From the NCBI GenBank assembly GCA_946187555.1, contig CAMHQP010000002.1, forward strand, positions 1 through 64,000: a DNA stretch of 64,000 nucleotides. Reading direction: 5' to 3'. Every line of letters starts with the position of its first letter. The first letter of the stretch is position 1. This DNA is from an uncultured Bacteroidales bacterium (GTDB lineage Bacteria; Bacteroidota; Bacteroidia; Bacteroidales; Paludibacteraceae). Of this stretch, positions 45,945-55,466 are shown one piece after another. Below the pieces are notes generated by a model, which ran no database searches, was not told where the DNA came from, and was given only the letters and a program-made list of their open reading frames with translations. A program made the translations under genes and the position numbers.

Positions 45945-47395
45945 TATTTACGTACTTGTTCGTGATCGTCAAAATGATGTTTGACGCCCTTGATGATCTG
46001 GTAGTCTTCGTGTCCCTTACCGGCCACGAGGATGACGTCATCTTTCTGCGCGAGCGTACAAGCCGTTTGAATAGCAGCCGCGCGATCCTCGATAACCAAA
46101 GTGCTACGTAACTCCTCTTCCGTCAACCCGGCTTTCATGTCATTGAGGATGTCGGCGGGCTCTTCGTCGCGGGGGTTATCACTCGTCAAGATCAGTTGCT
46201 CACTGCCCTGTTTGGCGATCTTCGCCATCATGGGGCGTTTGCCCTTGTCCCGATTACCTCCGCAACCTACGACCGTGATCAGTTTGGCGCCTTCTTTCTT
46301 GATCTCTCGAATGGTCTGGATGACGTTATCCACGGCATCCGGAGTATGGGCATAATCCACGATAGCCGTCCAACCCTTGGGGCTGTGAATGGTCTCAAAA
46401 CGACCGTTCACCGGCTTCAATGTGCTCAGCACACGCAGCACATCCAGCTCCTCAAAACCCAGGTTGAGCGCCGCACCGTAGATACAGAGCAGGTTGCTTA
46501 CGTTAAAGCGTCCTACGAGGGGTACGAACACCTCTTTGCCGTTGATAGCCAGCATCATGCCGTCGAAACCTTCTTCCAATATCTGTGCCTTGTAGTCGGC
46601 CAGCGAACGGGTGGAGTAGGTCTTGACCTCTGCCTTGCAGTTCTGCGTCATCACAAGCCCGTTCTTGTCATCTTTATTGGTCACAGCGAAGGCGGTTTTC
46701 TTGAGGTTGTCAAAGAGCCGTTTCTTCGTGTCGCGGTAGTTATCAAACGTCTTATGATAGTCGATATGATCGCGGGTAAGGTTGGTGAACAACGCCCCGT
46801 CAAAATCAAGTCCGGCAATACGTTCCTGTGCGATCGCGTGGCTGCTCACCTCCATGAAGGCATAGGTACAACCCGCATCAACCATCCTTCTCAGTAACCC
46901 GTTCAATTCGATGGCATCCGGGGTGGTGTGGGTAGCAGGAACGGCTTCGTCCTCGATATAATTGACCACAGTCGAGAGCAGGCCGGCTTTGTGACCCAAC
47001 GCGCGCACGAGTTTATATAATAAGGTCGCGATAGTGGTCTTACCGTTCGTACCGGTGACACCGACGAGGGTCAGTGCTTTGGATGGTTCACCGAACCACT
47101 TGCTTGCCATCAAACCGAGGGCTTTATCCGTATTCTCGACGAGGATAAAGGTTACGGGGGAGGGGTTATCGGTTACGGGGAGATAGGCGCGGTCGGACAA
47201 CACCACCGCGGCAGCCCCTTTGGCGACACAACCATCAATGAACGTATGTCCATCTACTGCTGTGCCTATCTGGGCTACAAACACGTCGCCTGCACCGATC
47301 TTACGGCTATCGAAATGCAGACCGTTGATCTCTTTGTTCACGTCCCCGACTACTTCGATCGGTTTAATCGCGCTTAATAAGTCTTTTAGTATCAT
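45938..47395 (-). CDS. murE: UDP-N-acetylmuramoyl-tripeptide synthetase
   Basis: 'GVTGTNGKTTIATLLYKL', 'TTPDAIELNGLLRRMVDAGCTYAFMEVSSHAIAQERI', 'GNRDKGKRPMMAKIA', 'SDNPRDEEP'. Confidence 0.95.
   Translation of the reverse strand: MILKDLLSAIKPIEVVGDVNKEINGLHFDSRKIGAGDVFVAQIGTAVDGHTFIDGCVAKGAAAVVLSDRAYLPVTDNPSPVTFILVENTDKALGLMASKWFGEPSKALTLVGVTGTNGKTTIATLLYKLVRALGHKAGLLSTVVNYIEDEAVPATHTTPDAIELNGLLRRMVDAGCTYAFMEVSSHAIAQERIAGLDFDGALFTNLTRDHIDYHKTFDNYRDTKKRLFDNLKKTAFAVTNKDDKNGLVMTQNCKAEVKTYSTRSLADYKAQILEEGFDGMMLAINGKEVFVPLVGRFNVSNLLCIYGAALNLGFEELDVLRVLSTLKPVNGRFETIHSPKGWTAIVDYAHTPDAVDNVIQTIREIKKEGAKLITVVGCGGNRDKGKRPMMAKIAKQGSEQLILTSDNPRDEEPADILNDMKAGLTEEELRSTLVIEDRAAAIQTACTLAQKDDVILVAGKGHEDYQIIKGVKHHFDDHEQVRKYC
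47150..47177. repeat. Heptamer array GGTTACG GGGGAGG GGTTATC GGTTACG (in murE)
   Basis: Four units; peptide VTDNPSPVT. Confidence 0.75.
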
Positions 47396-49163
47396 TTTCG
47401 TATATATAGCAGCCTGTGTAGGCCATGGTTTTCTCGGCAATGACGCGGACGGCTGAACCGCAGTCCATGCCGGCGTCATAGGGGTATTGCGGGTCTTCGA
47501 TCATGCAGATACAGGTGTACCGCGGGTTCTCTTCGGGGAAATAACCCACGAAGGTCATTCGGTGTCGGCGGGCGGAGTAACCGTGCCCGCGTACGAAAAG
47601 CTGTGCCGTTCCGGTCTTACCGGCGATAGACACTAAGTTCGACTGCGCTTTGCGGCTCCAGAGCTTGGCGGCTGCTGTTCCGAGGTGGTTGTCCCACACG
47701 ACATCGTGCAGCGCCCCTTGGATGTCCTTAAGCGTACGCGATGAGCAGATGGATGACTTGACCGTCTCGGTTTTGAACCGCTTGGTGTCTTCGCCGTTCT
47801 GCTGAATAGACGTCACGAGCATGGGACGTACCATGCGGCCGTTATTGGCGATCGCATTGTAGAACATCAATATCTGCATCGGACTCAGTTCCACCGAATA
47901 ACCATATGACATTTTACTGAGCGTCACAGTGTCTTTAGGCACGTCGATACGCGCTTTGTCTGCACCCGGGATCTCACAATACACGCTGTCCATCAGACCC
48001 ATCTTCTCGATGCGGCGCACGAACTTTTTCGCCGAGCCTTCGTAACTGCGCGTGATCAATTTGGCCAGTGCGATATTGGACGAAACGGCGAGTGCCGAAC
48101 GGACGGTGAGGATAGTGTCCATCGGGTGGGCGTCCGTGTGCTTGACGGTGAAATACTGCCAAGGCTGACGTGTCACTTTGACCGTGTCGTCGATATCGAT
48201 CTTACCATCGTCCAGTGCAGCAACGAGGGCGATCGTCTTGAAGGTCGAACCCGGTTCTACACGCTGAACGGCATGGTTCTGCGCCTCGTAGTATTTGCCG
48301 TCTTCCTTGTCGCGGTCGAGGTTAGCGATCGCGCGTATATAACCCGTCTCGGTCTCCATAAGAATGGCGCATCCCCACGCTGCCTGTTTCTGCTGCAGCT
48401 TCTCCATGAGCGTGTTCTCCACGATGTCCTGGAGGTTGGCATCAATAGTCGTCTTGACATCGAGACCATCCTGCGCCTCCTCTTCGGTGACGGACTCATA
48501 CCGCCCGCCTATCTTCTGGATCGAACTCATGCCGTCGATGCCGCGCAGTTCTTTGTCAAACCGCTTCTCCAGACCCGAGTTACCGCCTCCACCATCACCG
48601 TAGATGCCACCTATCGTGCGGCTGGCAAGGATACCGTAAGGCTTGATTCGACGGTGTTGGTCTTCAAAGAAAACACCGCTCCTGTACTTACCTTTTTGGA
48701 TGAGCGCGTTCTGCTCGAGTGCCTGGCGTTGTAGATAGTTGATACGATGATCGCAGACCTTGAGACGTTTTTCTCCGCGGCGATAGGCATTGACGATGCG
48801 GGCTTTGTATTCGGCTGCAGTCTTGTCCTTGATGACAAGCGCCAGATCGTGTGCCAGCGAGTCGATATGCGTCGTGAAGAGGATACCGTTTTTCTCGTGC
48901 AGCGCGGGCACACGTGTATCCATATACATATAATACTGCGGCATACTGGACGCCAGCAGATAACCGTTACAATCGAGGATATTGCCGCGTGTGGCCTGGA
49001 TAGGCTTGCGCGTCGGCACTTGTTTCTCCGCTACCTTGAGCCACGCTTCCCGCTCCACGGTCTGGACATAGATGATCTTGCCCAACACGGCCACAAAACC
49101 GAGCAGGATGACGATGAAGATCATCGCAAAGCGCCAGACGGTATTTCGTTGTTCGTCACTCAT
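47364..49163 (-). CDS. ftsI: Peptidoglycan transpeptidase, PBP3/FtsI-like
   Basis: 'AVSSNIALAKLI' (SxN), 'AGKTGTAQ' (KTG); dcw position. Confidence 0.9.
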   Translation of the reverse strand: MSDEQRNTVWRFAMIFIVILLGFVAVLGKIIYVQTVEREAWLKVAEKQVPTRKPIQATRGNILDCNGYLLASSMPQYYMYMDTRVPALHEKNGILFTTHIDSLAHDLALVIKDKTAAEYKARIVNAYRRGEKRLKVCDHRINYLQRQALEQNALIQKGKYRSGVFFEDQHRRIKPYGILASRTIGGIYGDGGGGNSGLEKRFDKELRGIDGMSSIQKIGGRYESVTEEEAQDGLDVKTTIDANLQDIVENTLMEKLQQKQAAWGCAILMETETGYIRAIANLDRDKEDGKYYEAQNHAVQRVEPGSTFKTIALVAALDDGKIDIDDTVKVTRQPWQYFTVKHTDAHPMDTILTVRSALAVSSNIALAKLITRSYEGSAKKFVRRIEKMGLMDSVYCEIPGADKARIDVPKDTVTLSKMSYGYSVELSPMQILMFYNAIANNGRMVRPMLVTSIQQNGEDTKRFKTETVKSSICSSRTLKDIQGALHDVVWDNHLGTAAAKLWSRKAQSNLVSIAGKTGTAQLFVRGHGYSARRHRMTFVGYFPEENPRYTCICMIEDPQYPYDAGMDCGSAVRVIAEKTMAYTGCYIYENDTKRLIKRD

Positions 49164-49474
49164 TTGATTTTCGTGGGTGGTATGCGGTTTTCTTGTAATG
49201 GACTTCCGTTCGTATGGAGCACCTCAATGATCTGAGACTGCCGCGTGGTGTTGGTCAGTTGGGCACTGATGGTCATGTAGCGGAACTTAGCGTCCAGCAT
49301 CTCTTTCTTGGTGTCCGTCAGACGGTGTTGTTGCTTGGCGGACTGATAACCCGTGAGAATATAGATAAAGATCAGTGCCGTGATAAGTGCTATCAGCGGG
49401 TACTGATCTCTGAACCGTTTGCTGCGGAGTTGGTCTCCGTTCAACCAGGATTGTATGTCGTGGGTATCAGCCAT
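49160..49474 (-). CDS. ftsL: FtsL-like small membrane division protein
   Basis: 104 aa, single TM, between rsmH and ftsI. Confidence 0.75.
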   Translation of the reverse strand: MADTHDIQSWLNGDQLRSKRFRDQYPLIALITALIFIYILTGYQSAKQQHRLTDTKKEMLDAKFRYMTISAQLTNTTRQSQIIEVLHTNGSPLQENRIPPTKIK

Positions 49475-49476
49475 TT

Positions 49477-49556
49477 CCCTAATTCTCTAATTCTCTAATT
49501 CTCTAATTCTCTAATTCTCTAATTCTCTAATTCGCTAACTCCCTAACTCCCTAACT
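49477..49556. repeat. Octamer tandem array, 10 units (CTCTAATT/CCCTAACT) between ftsL and rsmH
   Basis: Ten contiguous 8-bp units, includes the rsmH stop codon. Confidence 0.92.
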
Positions 49557-50504
49557 CTTTTTCTCCGCTATGCGGAGCTTCGCGCTCCTCGCTCTTGGGT
49601 TCTGTGCTACTTCTTCGGGGCTTGCCTCGCGTCCTTTCTCGATCAACTCAAACGGGCTGAGGTTATTACCGTAGAAGTCTTTCTCTATCGTGCCTTCGAG
49701 GTTCCCGCTGCGCAGGAAATTTTTCACCAGCCGGTCTTCGAGCGAGTGGTAGGTCAGCACAGCTATTCTTCCACCGGGTTTCAACAAATCTCGTGCTGCC
49801 ACCAGCATCTCTCGCAACGCCCCCATCTCATCGTTCACTTCTATTCGCAGAGCCTGAAAGAGACGCGCTAAATCTTTCTTTGCGTTGGTGGGTACCTCTA
49901 TCTCTCCTCCCTCGCTTATGGAGAGGGTCGGGGATAGGCTTTTAACTAACTCTTCCGTGCGTTCAATAGGCTTCTGTGCCCGCGCCCGGCAGATGTTCTT
50001 CGCGATCCCTCGGCCGTTCTTCAACTCACCGTAGAGCCAGAAGATACGTGCCAACTCTTCTTCGCTGTAACTGTTGACGATATCCGCCGCCGTGCGCTTT
50101 GCCGTCTGGTTCATGCGCATGTCGAGCGGCGCACTGAACCGAAAACTGAACCCGCGCTCAGGGCAATCAAAATGGTGAAAACTAACTCCCAAATCTGCCA
50201 ACAGACCATCTATATGTTCCACTCCGTAATAGTCCATCCAGTTGCGCAGATAACGGAAGTTGCTATGCACGAACGTCCAGCGTTCGTCATCTATCGCATT
50301 GGCCAATGCATCGCTGTCCTGATCGAACGAGTACAAATGTCCAATCTCCAATTTACCAATTTCCAATTCGTGCAATTTGTTGAGAATCGCACGACTATGC
50401 CCTCCTCCTCCGAAAGTGACGTCCACATACGTCCCCGCAGGCTTAATCGCTAAGCCCTCGATCGTCTCTTTCAACATTGCCGGTATGTGGTATGCTTCAA
50501 CCAT
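49551..50504 (-). CDS. rsmH: 16S rRNA (cytosine1402-N4)-methyltransferase
   Basis: 'YVDVTFGGGGHSRAIL', 'LADLGVSFHHFDCPERGFSFRFSAPLDMRMNQ', 'FQALRIEVNDEM', 'VLTYHSLEDRLVKNFL'. Confidence 0.95.
   Translation of the reverse strand: MVEAYHIPAMLKETIEGLAIKPAGTYVDVTFGGGGHSRAILNKLHELEIGKLEIGHLYSFDQDSDALANAIDDERWTFVHSNFRYLRNWMDYYGVEHIDGLLADLGVSFHHFDCPERGFSFRFSAPLDMRMNQTAKRTAADIVNSYSEEELARIFWLYGELKNGRGIAKNICRARAQKPIERTEELVKSLSPTLSISEGGEIEVPTNAKKDLARLFQALRIEVNDEMGALREMLVAARDLLKPGGRIAVLTYHSLEDRLVKNFLRSGNLEGTIEKDFYGNNLSPFELIEKGREASPEEVAQNPRARSAKLRIAEKKS
49899..49940. repeat. Palindrome-like insert in rsmH (CTCTCC..GGAGAGGG)
   Basis: Encodes SPTLSISEGGEIEV within RsmH. Confidence 0.6.
50334..50369. repeat. 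Heptamer array CAAATGT CCAATCT CCAATTT(A) CCAATTT CCAATTC (in rsmH)
   Basis: Five units, one with +1 nt; peptide ELEIGKLEIGHL. Confidence 0.8.
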
Positions 50505-50559
50505 AAATCTTGTGCAATCCCCCTAAAATACGTACTTGCATTGGAGGTTTATTGGGTGA

Positions 50560-51036
50560 TTATTGCGTGATTATTGTGTGATTAGTGCGTGATTTGGTCA
50601 TCTTGGCCCGCAGGCGAGCTGCCAATTCGGTCTGGCTGAGACGTTTGCTTGCGAACGTATCCGGTGTCCAAAGTGCAAAACGATTCAACATGCCGACAAA
50701 CAGCACGTCTTGTTGTGCACCGATGGTCTCAAGGTTCTTTTTCTGCAGCAAGATACGACCCTGCGCGTCGAGTTCCATATACTCGGCATCGGCCATGAAC
50801 TGCATAAGAATCAACTGGTCTTCCGGATTCCACTCGTCGAGCGTCTGACGCATCTGCTCCACTTTCTCGTTCCATACCTGCTCGGGGTAGAACATCAGGC
50901 ACTCGTTGTCCGTGTCACGGCGCATCACCATGAATTTCGAACCCGTCTCCGCCAATATCTTACGATAGGCAGCCGGCACGAAGATACGCCCTTTCTCATC
51001 CAAACGAGCTTCTATATTTCCTACAAATGTACCCAT
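50560..51036 (-). CDS. mraZ: Transcriptional regulator MraZ
   Basis: 'MGTFVGNIEARLDEKGRIFVPAAYRKIL'; start set at the internal Met. Confidence 0.93.
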   Translation of the reverse strand: MGTFVGNIEARLDEKGRIFVPAAYRKILAETGSKFMVMRRDTDNECLMFYPEQVWNEKVEQMRQTLDEWNPEDQLILMQFMADAEYMELDAQGRILLQKKNLETIGAQQDVLFVGMLNRFALWTPDTFASKRLSQTELAARLRAKMTKSRTNHTIITQ

Positions 51037-51063
51037 TTTCACCACTTTGTTTTGAAATCGGGT

Positions 51064-51071
51064 GCAAATAT
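51064..51071 (-). promoter_or_regulatory. Promoter motif TATATTTG for mraZ/dcw
   Basis: Minus strand GTATATTTGCACC ~28 nt upstream of the mraZ start. Confidence 0.6.
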
Positions 51072-51162
51072 ACAAAAAATATTTGAATTAACCCACATTT
51101 CCCCACAAAAAAATTTTTCAATTGTTTTATCAACAAGTTTTCAACAGATTTAGACATAAAAC

Positions 51163-51194
51163 AACCCGCGTAAAATCAGGTGTTTACGCGGGTT
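51163..51194. terminator. Hairpin terminator AACCCGCGTAAA...TTTACGCGGGTT
   Basis: 12-bp perfect inverted repeat downstream of the M6 protease gene. Confidence 0.7.
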
Positions 51195-51241
51195 ATTAAC
51201 AATTTGACGAAAATGTGGGGAAAAATGGGGTAATGTGTTTA

Positions 51242-54040
51242 TTACCTGCTAATAATCTTAATCCACGGGTTCTTACGACCCATTTTGTTGTTCGGCATGT
51301 ATTTGATCATATACATCGTTCCGCGGCGGAAATAGTCATCGTCCAGCGGTACCACATTCTGCGAGGCAGCTACCGGAATACTCTTAACCAACTCTCCTTG
51401 TGGGGAGTATATATTGAGGCAACCGTCGGTGAGCGACTGCGGGATATAGATCACGCGTTTAGCCGGATTATATACAATCGAGTCTACATCATACGTGAGG
51501 TGCTTGGAGTCAGCCGCTTCGCCTTCTTTGGTGAAGACGAACGTTGGCTCGCTCAATGCACTTAAGTGCTCCTCGCAACCTTTATTCTCCGAGCATTGGA
51601 GACGTACGTAATAGGTTGTGTTGGGAGTCAGGTCATACGCATAGAAGGTCGTTCCGTTCTCGGCAGGAATTGTCATCTCGCGACCTTTGTAGGTATAGAC
51701 GGTCTTCTGGTTGAAGGTCGTCGTGAACGCATCGAGACATACACCTTCGCCTCCGAGGGCGGCATACGTCAACTCAAAACGGCGGTATCCCGGATCGGTG
51801 TCAAACGTGCGGGTATAGGTGTATTTCTTCGTGGTCTTGCTTACGCGGATCGTATCGATTACATCGATACTGTTGTCGCTGTAACCGGATAAGATGATCC
51901 ATCCCACTTCGGTGTCCGTCGTAGCCGGTGCACTGATCCACATACTCAATTCCACAACCGGCAACGGGTAGAGCGGAGTGATCATATGCTCGCCGTCCGT
52001 CTTGAACCACATCGACTCTGCGCCGTCGGATTTGGCTTTGGTGGTGGTGCGGTAGAAAGAGGTGTACCAACCCGATTCAAACACCACTGCCTCATCGTCA
52101 AAGCCCTCGAAGCTCTCCATGAGCGACTCGCTTCCTGCTTCCATATGATAGAGGGTGACGTAGTAGTTCTCTGCGTCTTTTTGTGCGTCCCATGCAACCT
52201 TAAACGAGGTCGGTGTCACTTCGGTCAAATCGCTTAACTGCGGTGCCTCGATGGATACGGGACGAGGAGAGGTTCCGTGTACGACGAACGTAGCTGCCGT
52301 CGCATCCTGCGAAGCGGTGATCGTAGCCGACTTGATGTCGCACACCATCTTGCTCGGCGAGTAACGCACGTAGAAAAGCTGCTCCATCGTTGAGTCCGGC
52401 AGCACACTCGTGGTGAGTTCTTTTTTCCACGTGAGGCTATCGAATGAGATGGCAAAACCGCCTCCGGAGATGCTGATCTTAACCTCTTGCTCCGGGTCTA
52501 AGTGGTTAGCCGACAGAATCAACTTGGATGCCGGCGTATAGGACTGCTCGGTGTCCGGATTATAACTGCTCTCTATCGTCGGCAACTCCGTCGGAAGGAA
52601 CATAAAATCACTGGACTTGAAGGTAAAGACAATATTCTTGTTTGCCTCCATAATGCCGGTAATCGGTTGCTCCAGTACTTCGCCGCTATACAGAGTCGGA
52701 GTGAATGACCGCACGTTTCTCGATCCGGGGTAGGGATCGCTGGTGGCAGAGAACCCTTTGTCACCACCGGCTGCATCCAGACAGTAACCGAAAGGCTTGG
52801 AGTTGTTCGGGCGGTTGCTGCCCCAGGCGGACGAGCTGTAGTTAATATGCCAGATCAGCAGACCGGTAGCCGTCAAACAGTTGTCATTGGCATCCCAACC
52901 TACGTGCTGGCGGTTCTCCAGTAACCAGTACTCGTTCTGATTCGGGAGGTCAAAATTCAAGTTATGTTTGTCTTTCGCCAAGAGGTAGATCTTATTGCTG
53001 GTCTCTACCGGCTCAACGGTATACGAGCCTTCGCGATCCAACTGCTCGGGGATCGACCAACCTAACTGAAAACGCTCACCGGCAGTGTAGGAAGGCGGCG
53101 TCTTGCCGTTGCCGTTGTAACTACCGTTACACATGATCGACCAATCGCCGATGGTGTAGTACTGATAGTCGGTGTCGTAGTAATCCGGCAAACCGAGTAC
53201 GTGACCGAACTCATGGCAGAACGTACCGATACCGCACATGCTGGTACCGGAAGCGCCACGGAGCTCTGAGGTACAAGCGTAGTCGTATATCCTCTTACCC
53301 TGTACGCGCTGGTCACCCATGACCTTGCTACGGTGCGGCCAGATCGTGTTCTCGCCTCCGTGCTCGGCCTCGTTATGACCGGCATAGTAAACGAACACGT
53401 TATCCAGACGACCGTCTCCATCGGTGTCGTATTGCGTCAGATCCACACCTGCTTCGGCTGCTTTCTGGCATGCCTCCACAATCATCATAGCCGCATTGGC
53501 ATCGTTGCCGCTGCTGGTGTGTCCGCCGTAGTACTCATAGTCTTGGCTGATGGTATAGGGACCGTAGCAGTCGAATTGCGGTGCGAAGACACTGTCGGAA
53601 CTGGCAATGAAGTAGTCACGCGCAGAACCGATAGCGCCGTTCTCGCTATATCCGGACTCGGTGAGCATCTTCTGGAAGTCCTCTAACTTATACTTGAACT
53701 TCATATTTTGGAAGTTCACAAGAATAACGAGGCTCTTCGGAGAACCGCTCAGCGGGTACGAAGCGACTTTGAGTACCTCTTGGTTGGCTTTGCGTATATT
53801 ACGCGCTGCCGCAGGCATCTCCCTTACGGATGCATCGTCCACCCACATGCCTTTCTTGTTCAAACTGACAGGACTACCGTCCGGACGGGTAAAATAATGA
53901 TAAAACTCATCACCTACCATCTTCAGCTTGATCACACTACCGTCAGCTTGCGTCACCTCAATGAGTTCCGGACTAGCCGGTACTGCCCATAAACCTATGC
54001 TCAACAAACAAGCACTCAAAATACTTACTATCTTTTTCAT
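51242..54040 (-). CDS. M6-family (immune inhibitor A-like) secreted metalloprotease
   Basis: 'GIGTFCHEFGHVLGLPDYYD' zinc motif; signal peptide. Confidence 0.9.
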   Translation of the reverse strand: MKKIVSILSACLLSIGLWAVPASPELIEVTQADGSVIKLKMVGDEFYHYFTRPDGSPVSLNKKGMWVDDASVREMPAAARNIRKANQEVLKVASYPLSGSPKSLVILVNFQNMKFKYKLEDFQKMLTESGYSENGAIGSARDYFIASSDSVFAPQFDCYGPYTISQDYEYYGGHTSSGNDANAAMMIVEACQKAAEAGVDLTQYDTDGDGRLDNVFVYYAGHNEAEHGGENTIWPHRSKVMGDQRVQGKRIYDYACTSELRGASGTSMCGIGTFCHEFGHVLGLPDYYDTDYQYYTIGDWSIMCNGSYNGNGKTPPSYTAGERFQLGWSIPEQLDREGSYTVEPVETSNKIYLLAKDKHNLNFDLPNQNEYWLLENRQHVGWDANDNCLTATGLLIWHINYSSSAWGSNRPNNSKPFGYCLDAAGGDKGFSATSDPYPGSRNVRSFTPTLYSGEVLEQPITGIMEANKNIVFTFKSSDFMFLPTELPTIESSYNPDTEQSYTPASKLILSANHLDPEQEVKISISGGGFAISFDSLTWKKELTTSVLPDSTMEQLFYVRYSPSKMVCDIKSATITASQDATAATFVVHGTSPRPVSIEAPQLSDLTEVTPTSFKVAWDAQKDAENYYVTLYHMEAGSESLMESFEGFDDEAVVFESGWYTSFYRTTTKAKSDGAESMWFKTDGEHMITPLYPLPVVELSMWISAPATTDTEVGWIILSGYSDNSIDVIDTIRVSKTTKKYTYTRTFDTDPGYRRFELTYAALGGEGVCLDAFTTTFNQKTVYTYKGREMTIPAENGTTFYAYDLTPNTTYYVRLQCSENKGCEEHLSALSEPTFVFTKEGEAADSKHLTYDVDSIVYNPAKRVIYIPQSLTDGCLNIYSPQGELVKSIPVAASQNVVPLDDDYFRRGTMYMIKYMPNNKMGRKNPWIKIISR

Positions 54041-54067
54041 AAGCGTATAATTTTCCAAATTTAGCGT

Positions 54068-54075
54068 GCAAAGGT
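54068..54075 (-). promoter_or_regulatory. Promoter motif TACCTTTG
   Basis: CAAAGGTA on + strand, 28 nt upstream of the M6 start. Confidence 0.65.
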
Positions 54076-54150
54076 ACGAAAAGTTTTGCATATATGCAAA
54101 TTTTAGGGATGGAATTTACGATTTTTCTGTCTTTTTGCTATTTGGCGCAC

Positions 54151-54181
54151 AAAAAAATCAGGCCACCGAAAGGTAGCCTGA
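54151..54181 (-). terminator. Rho-independent terminator of the SusCD operon
   Basis: Minus strand TCAGGCTACC-TTTC-GGTGGCCTGA-TTTTTTT. Confidence 0.85.
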
Positions 54182-54203
54182 CTTTATGTAAGGATCGATT
54201 TCC

Positions 54204-55406
54204 TTATTTCGCTTTCTTTGCGGTTGCATTGTACTGAACCGCACCGGTGAGGATATTGCGTTTCAGCAATTTGGAAGCCTTGCGAGTAGCTCTCTTCGGA
54301 GCAACACCTTCGCCACCTTCGCCTTCACCGCCTTCTTCCTCTTCATCGTCGATGAATTGGCCTTCCTCGTTCTCGATGTCATAGTGAACCATAGCGGATT
54401 CGCACAACTGATACGGTTTAACCAAGAGGTTAGCAAGCGACTCGGTCTCTTCAGCTTTATCCCAATCTGCCAGCAAGCCCCAGAAACCGCTTACAATCCA
54501 TTGGAGCGTGATATCGTAATCCAGATAAGCACCTTCGGTTGTTCTCACAATTTTGATGTAACCTTCTTTCATCAATGCAGCAGGAACATGGGAGTAGCTT
54601 ACGCTTCCGCCTTCGGAGAAGGTAGCCTCTGCTATATAAGCACCTTTAATGGCTTTTTTGCTGAATGTGTCCCAATCCGGTTTTGCACTCTGGTCTTCGG
54701 CATCGATCTTCTCCAGGTAGTCTTGATAGATCTTGCCTGCTTCCTCCGGATCCAAGTCACCTACCAAAGCAGAGAACGGAGTGACTTTCCACTCTTCTTC
54801 GGTTGCAACCAGTTTCAACTCACGATCAACACCTTCTGCGACGTAAGCCTGATCCTCTGCGGAACCCTCGATGGGGAACGGAGCGGCTACCTTAGCAAAG
54901 AGGCAGTAACCCTCACCGGCAGAGTAGTCCTCGTTGAAGTCGTTTGCGTTCGGGTAAATGAAGGAAACCGAGAACAGTTTGCACTTAACACCACCGTACA
55001 CAAAGATAGAGTCGGTCAACGGTTCTGCCGACTTGGTGCTCGGGAAATAGAAGATTTGACCAATGTTCCAGAACAAAGGCTCATAGTTCGCGTGAATCTG
55101 GCACGCACCGCTGAACTGACCTGCAGTTGCTTTCACAACAGCATCACCCGGAAGAGCCGCGGTGATGAGACCGTTCTGGCTTACGATAGCAACCACGTCT
55201 TCGTCAGAAGAAGTCCATACTACCTTTACACCGTCGTCAAATTTTGCGCCGTCAGGACTAACGATAAGACCCAACTTAACGGTATCACCGATGTAGTACT
55301 TCTCGATCTTGTCCGGGTTGATAGCGATACCGCTTACCGCAACGTCTTTCTTACAACCTGCAAATACACATGCCAAGGCTGCAAATACAATCAGATACTT
55401 TTTCAT
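54204..55406 (-). CDS. Lipoprotein with BIG2-like Ig domain
   Basis: Lipobox 'FAGC'; 'VVWTSSDEDVVAIVSQNGLITAALPGDAVVKATAG'. Confidence 0.75.
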   Translation of the reverse strand: MKKYLIVFAALACVFAGCKKDVAVSGIAINPDKIEKYYIGDTVKLGLIVSPDGAKFDDGVKVVWTSSDEDVVAIVSQNGLITAALPGDAVVKATAGQFSGACQIHANYEPLFWNIGQIFYFPSTKSAEPLTDSIFVYGGVKCKLFSVSFIYPNANDFNEDYSAGEGYCLFAKVAAPFPIEGSAEDQAYVAEGVDRELKLVATEEEWKVTPFSALVGDLDPEEAGKIYQDYLEKIDAEDQSAKPDWDTFSKKAIKGAYIAEATFSEGGSVSYSHVPAALMKEGYIKIVRTTEGAYLDYDITLQWIVSGFWGLLADWDKAEETESLANLLVKPYQLCESAMVHYDIENEEGQFIDDEEEEGGEGEGGEGVAPKRATRKASKLLKRNILTGAVQYNATAKKAK

Positions 55407-55466
55407 AATGATTGTTGTTTTAAAATTAATACTTAAATAGTTATTTATCAACAGACTAATAGTCTA

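Noticed and set aside
47396-47479. N-terminal extension of murE into ftsI
   Set aside because: MILKDLLSAIKPIEV at 47395 is the natural start; the extension is ftsI coding sequence read in another frame.
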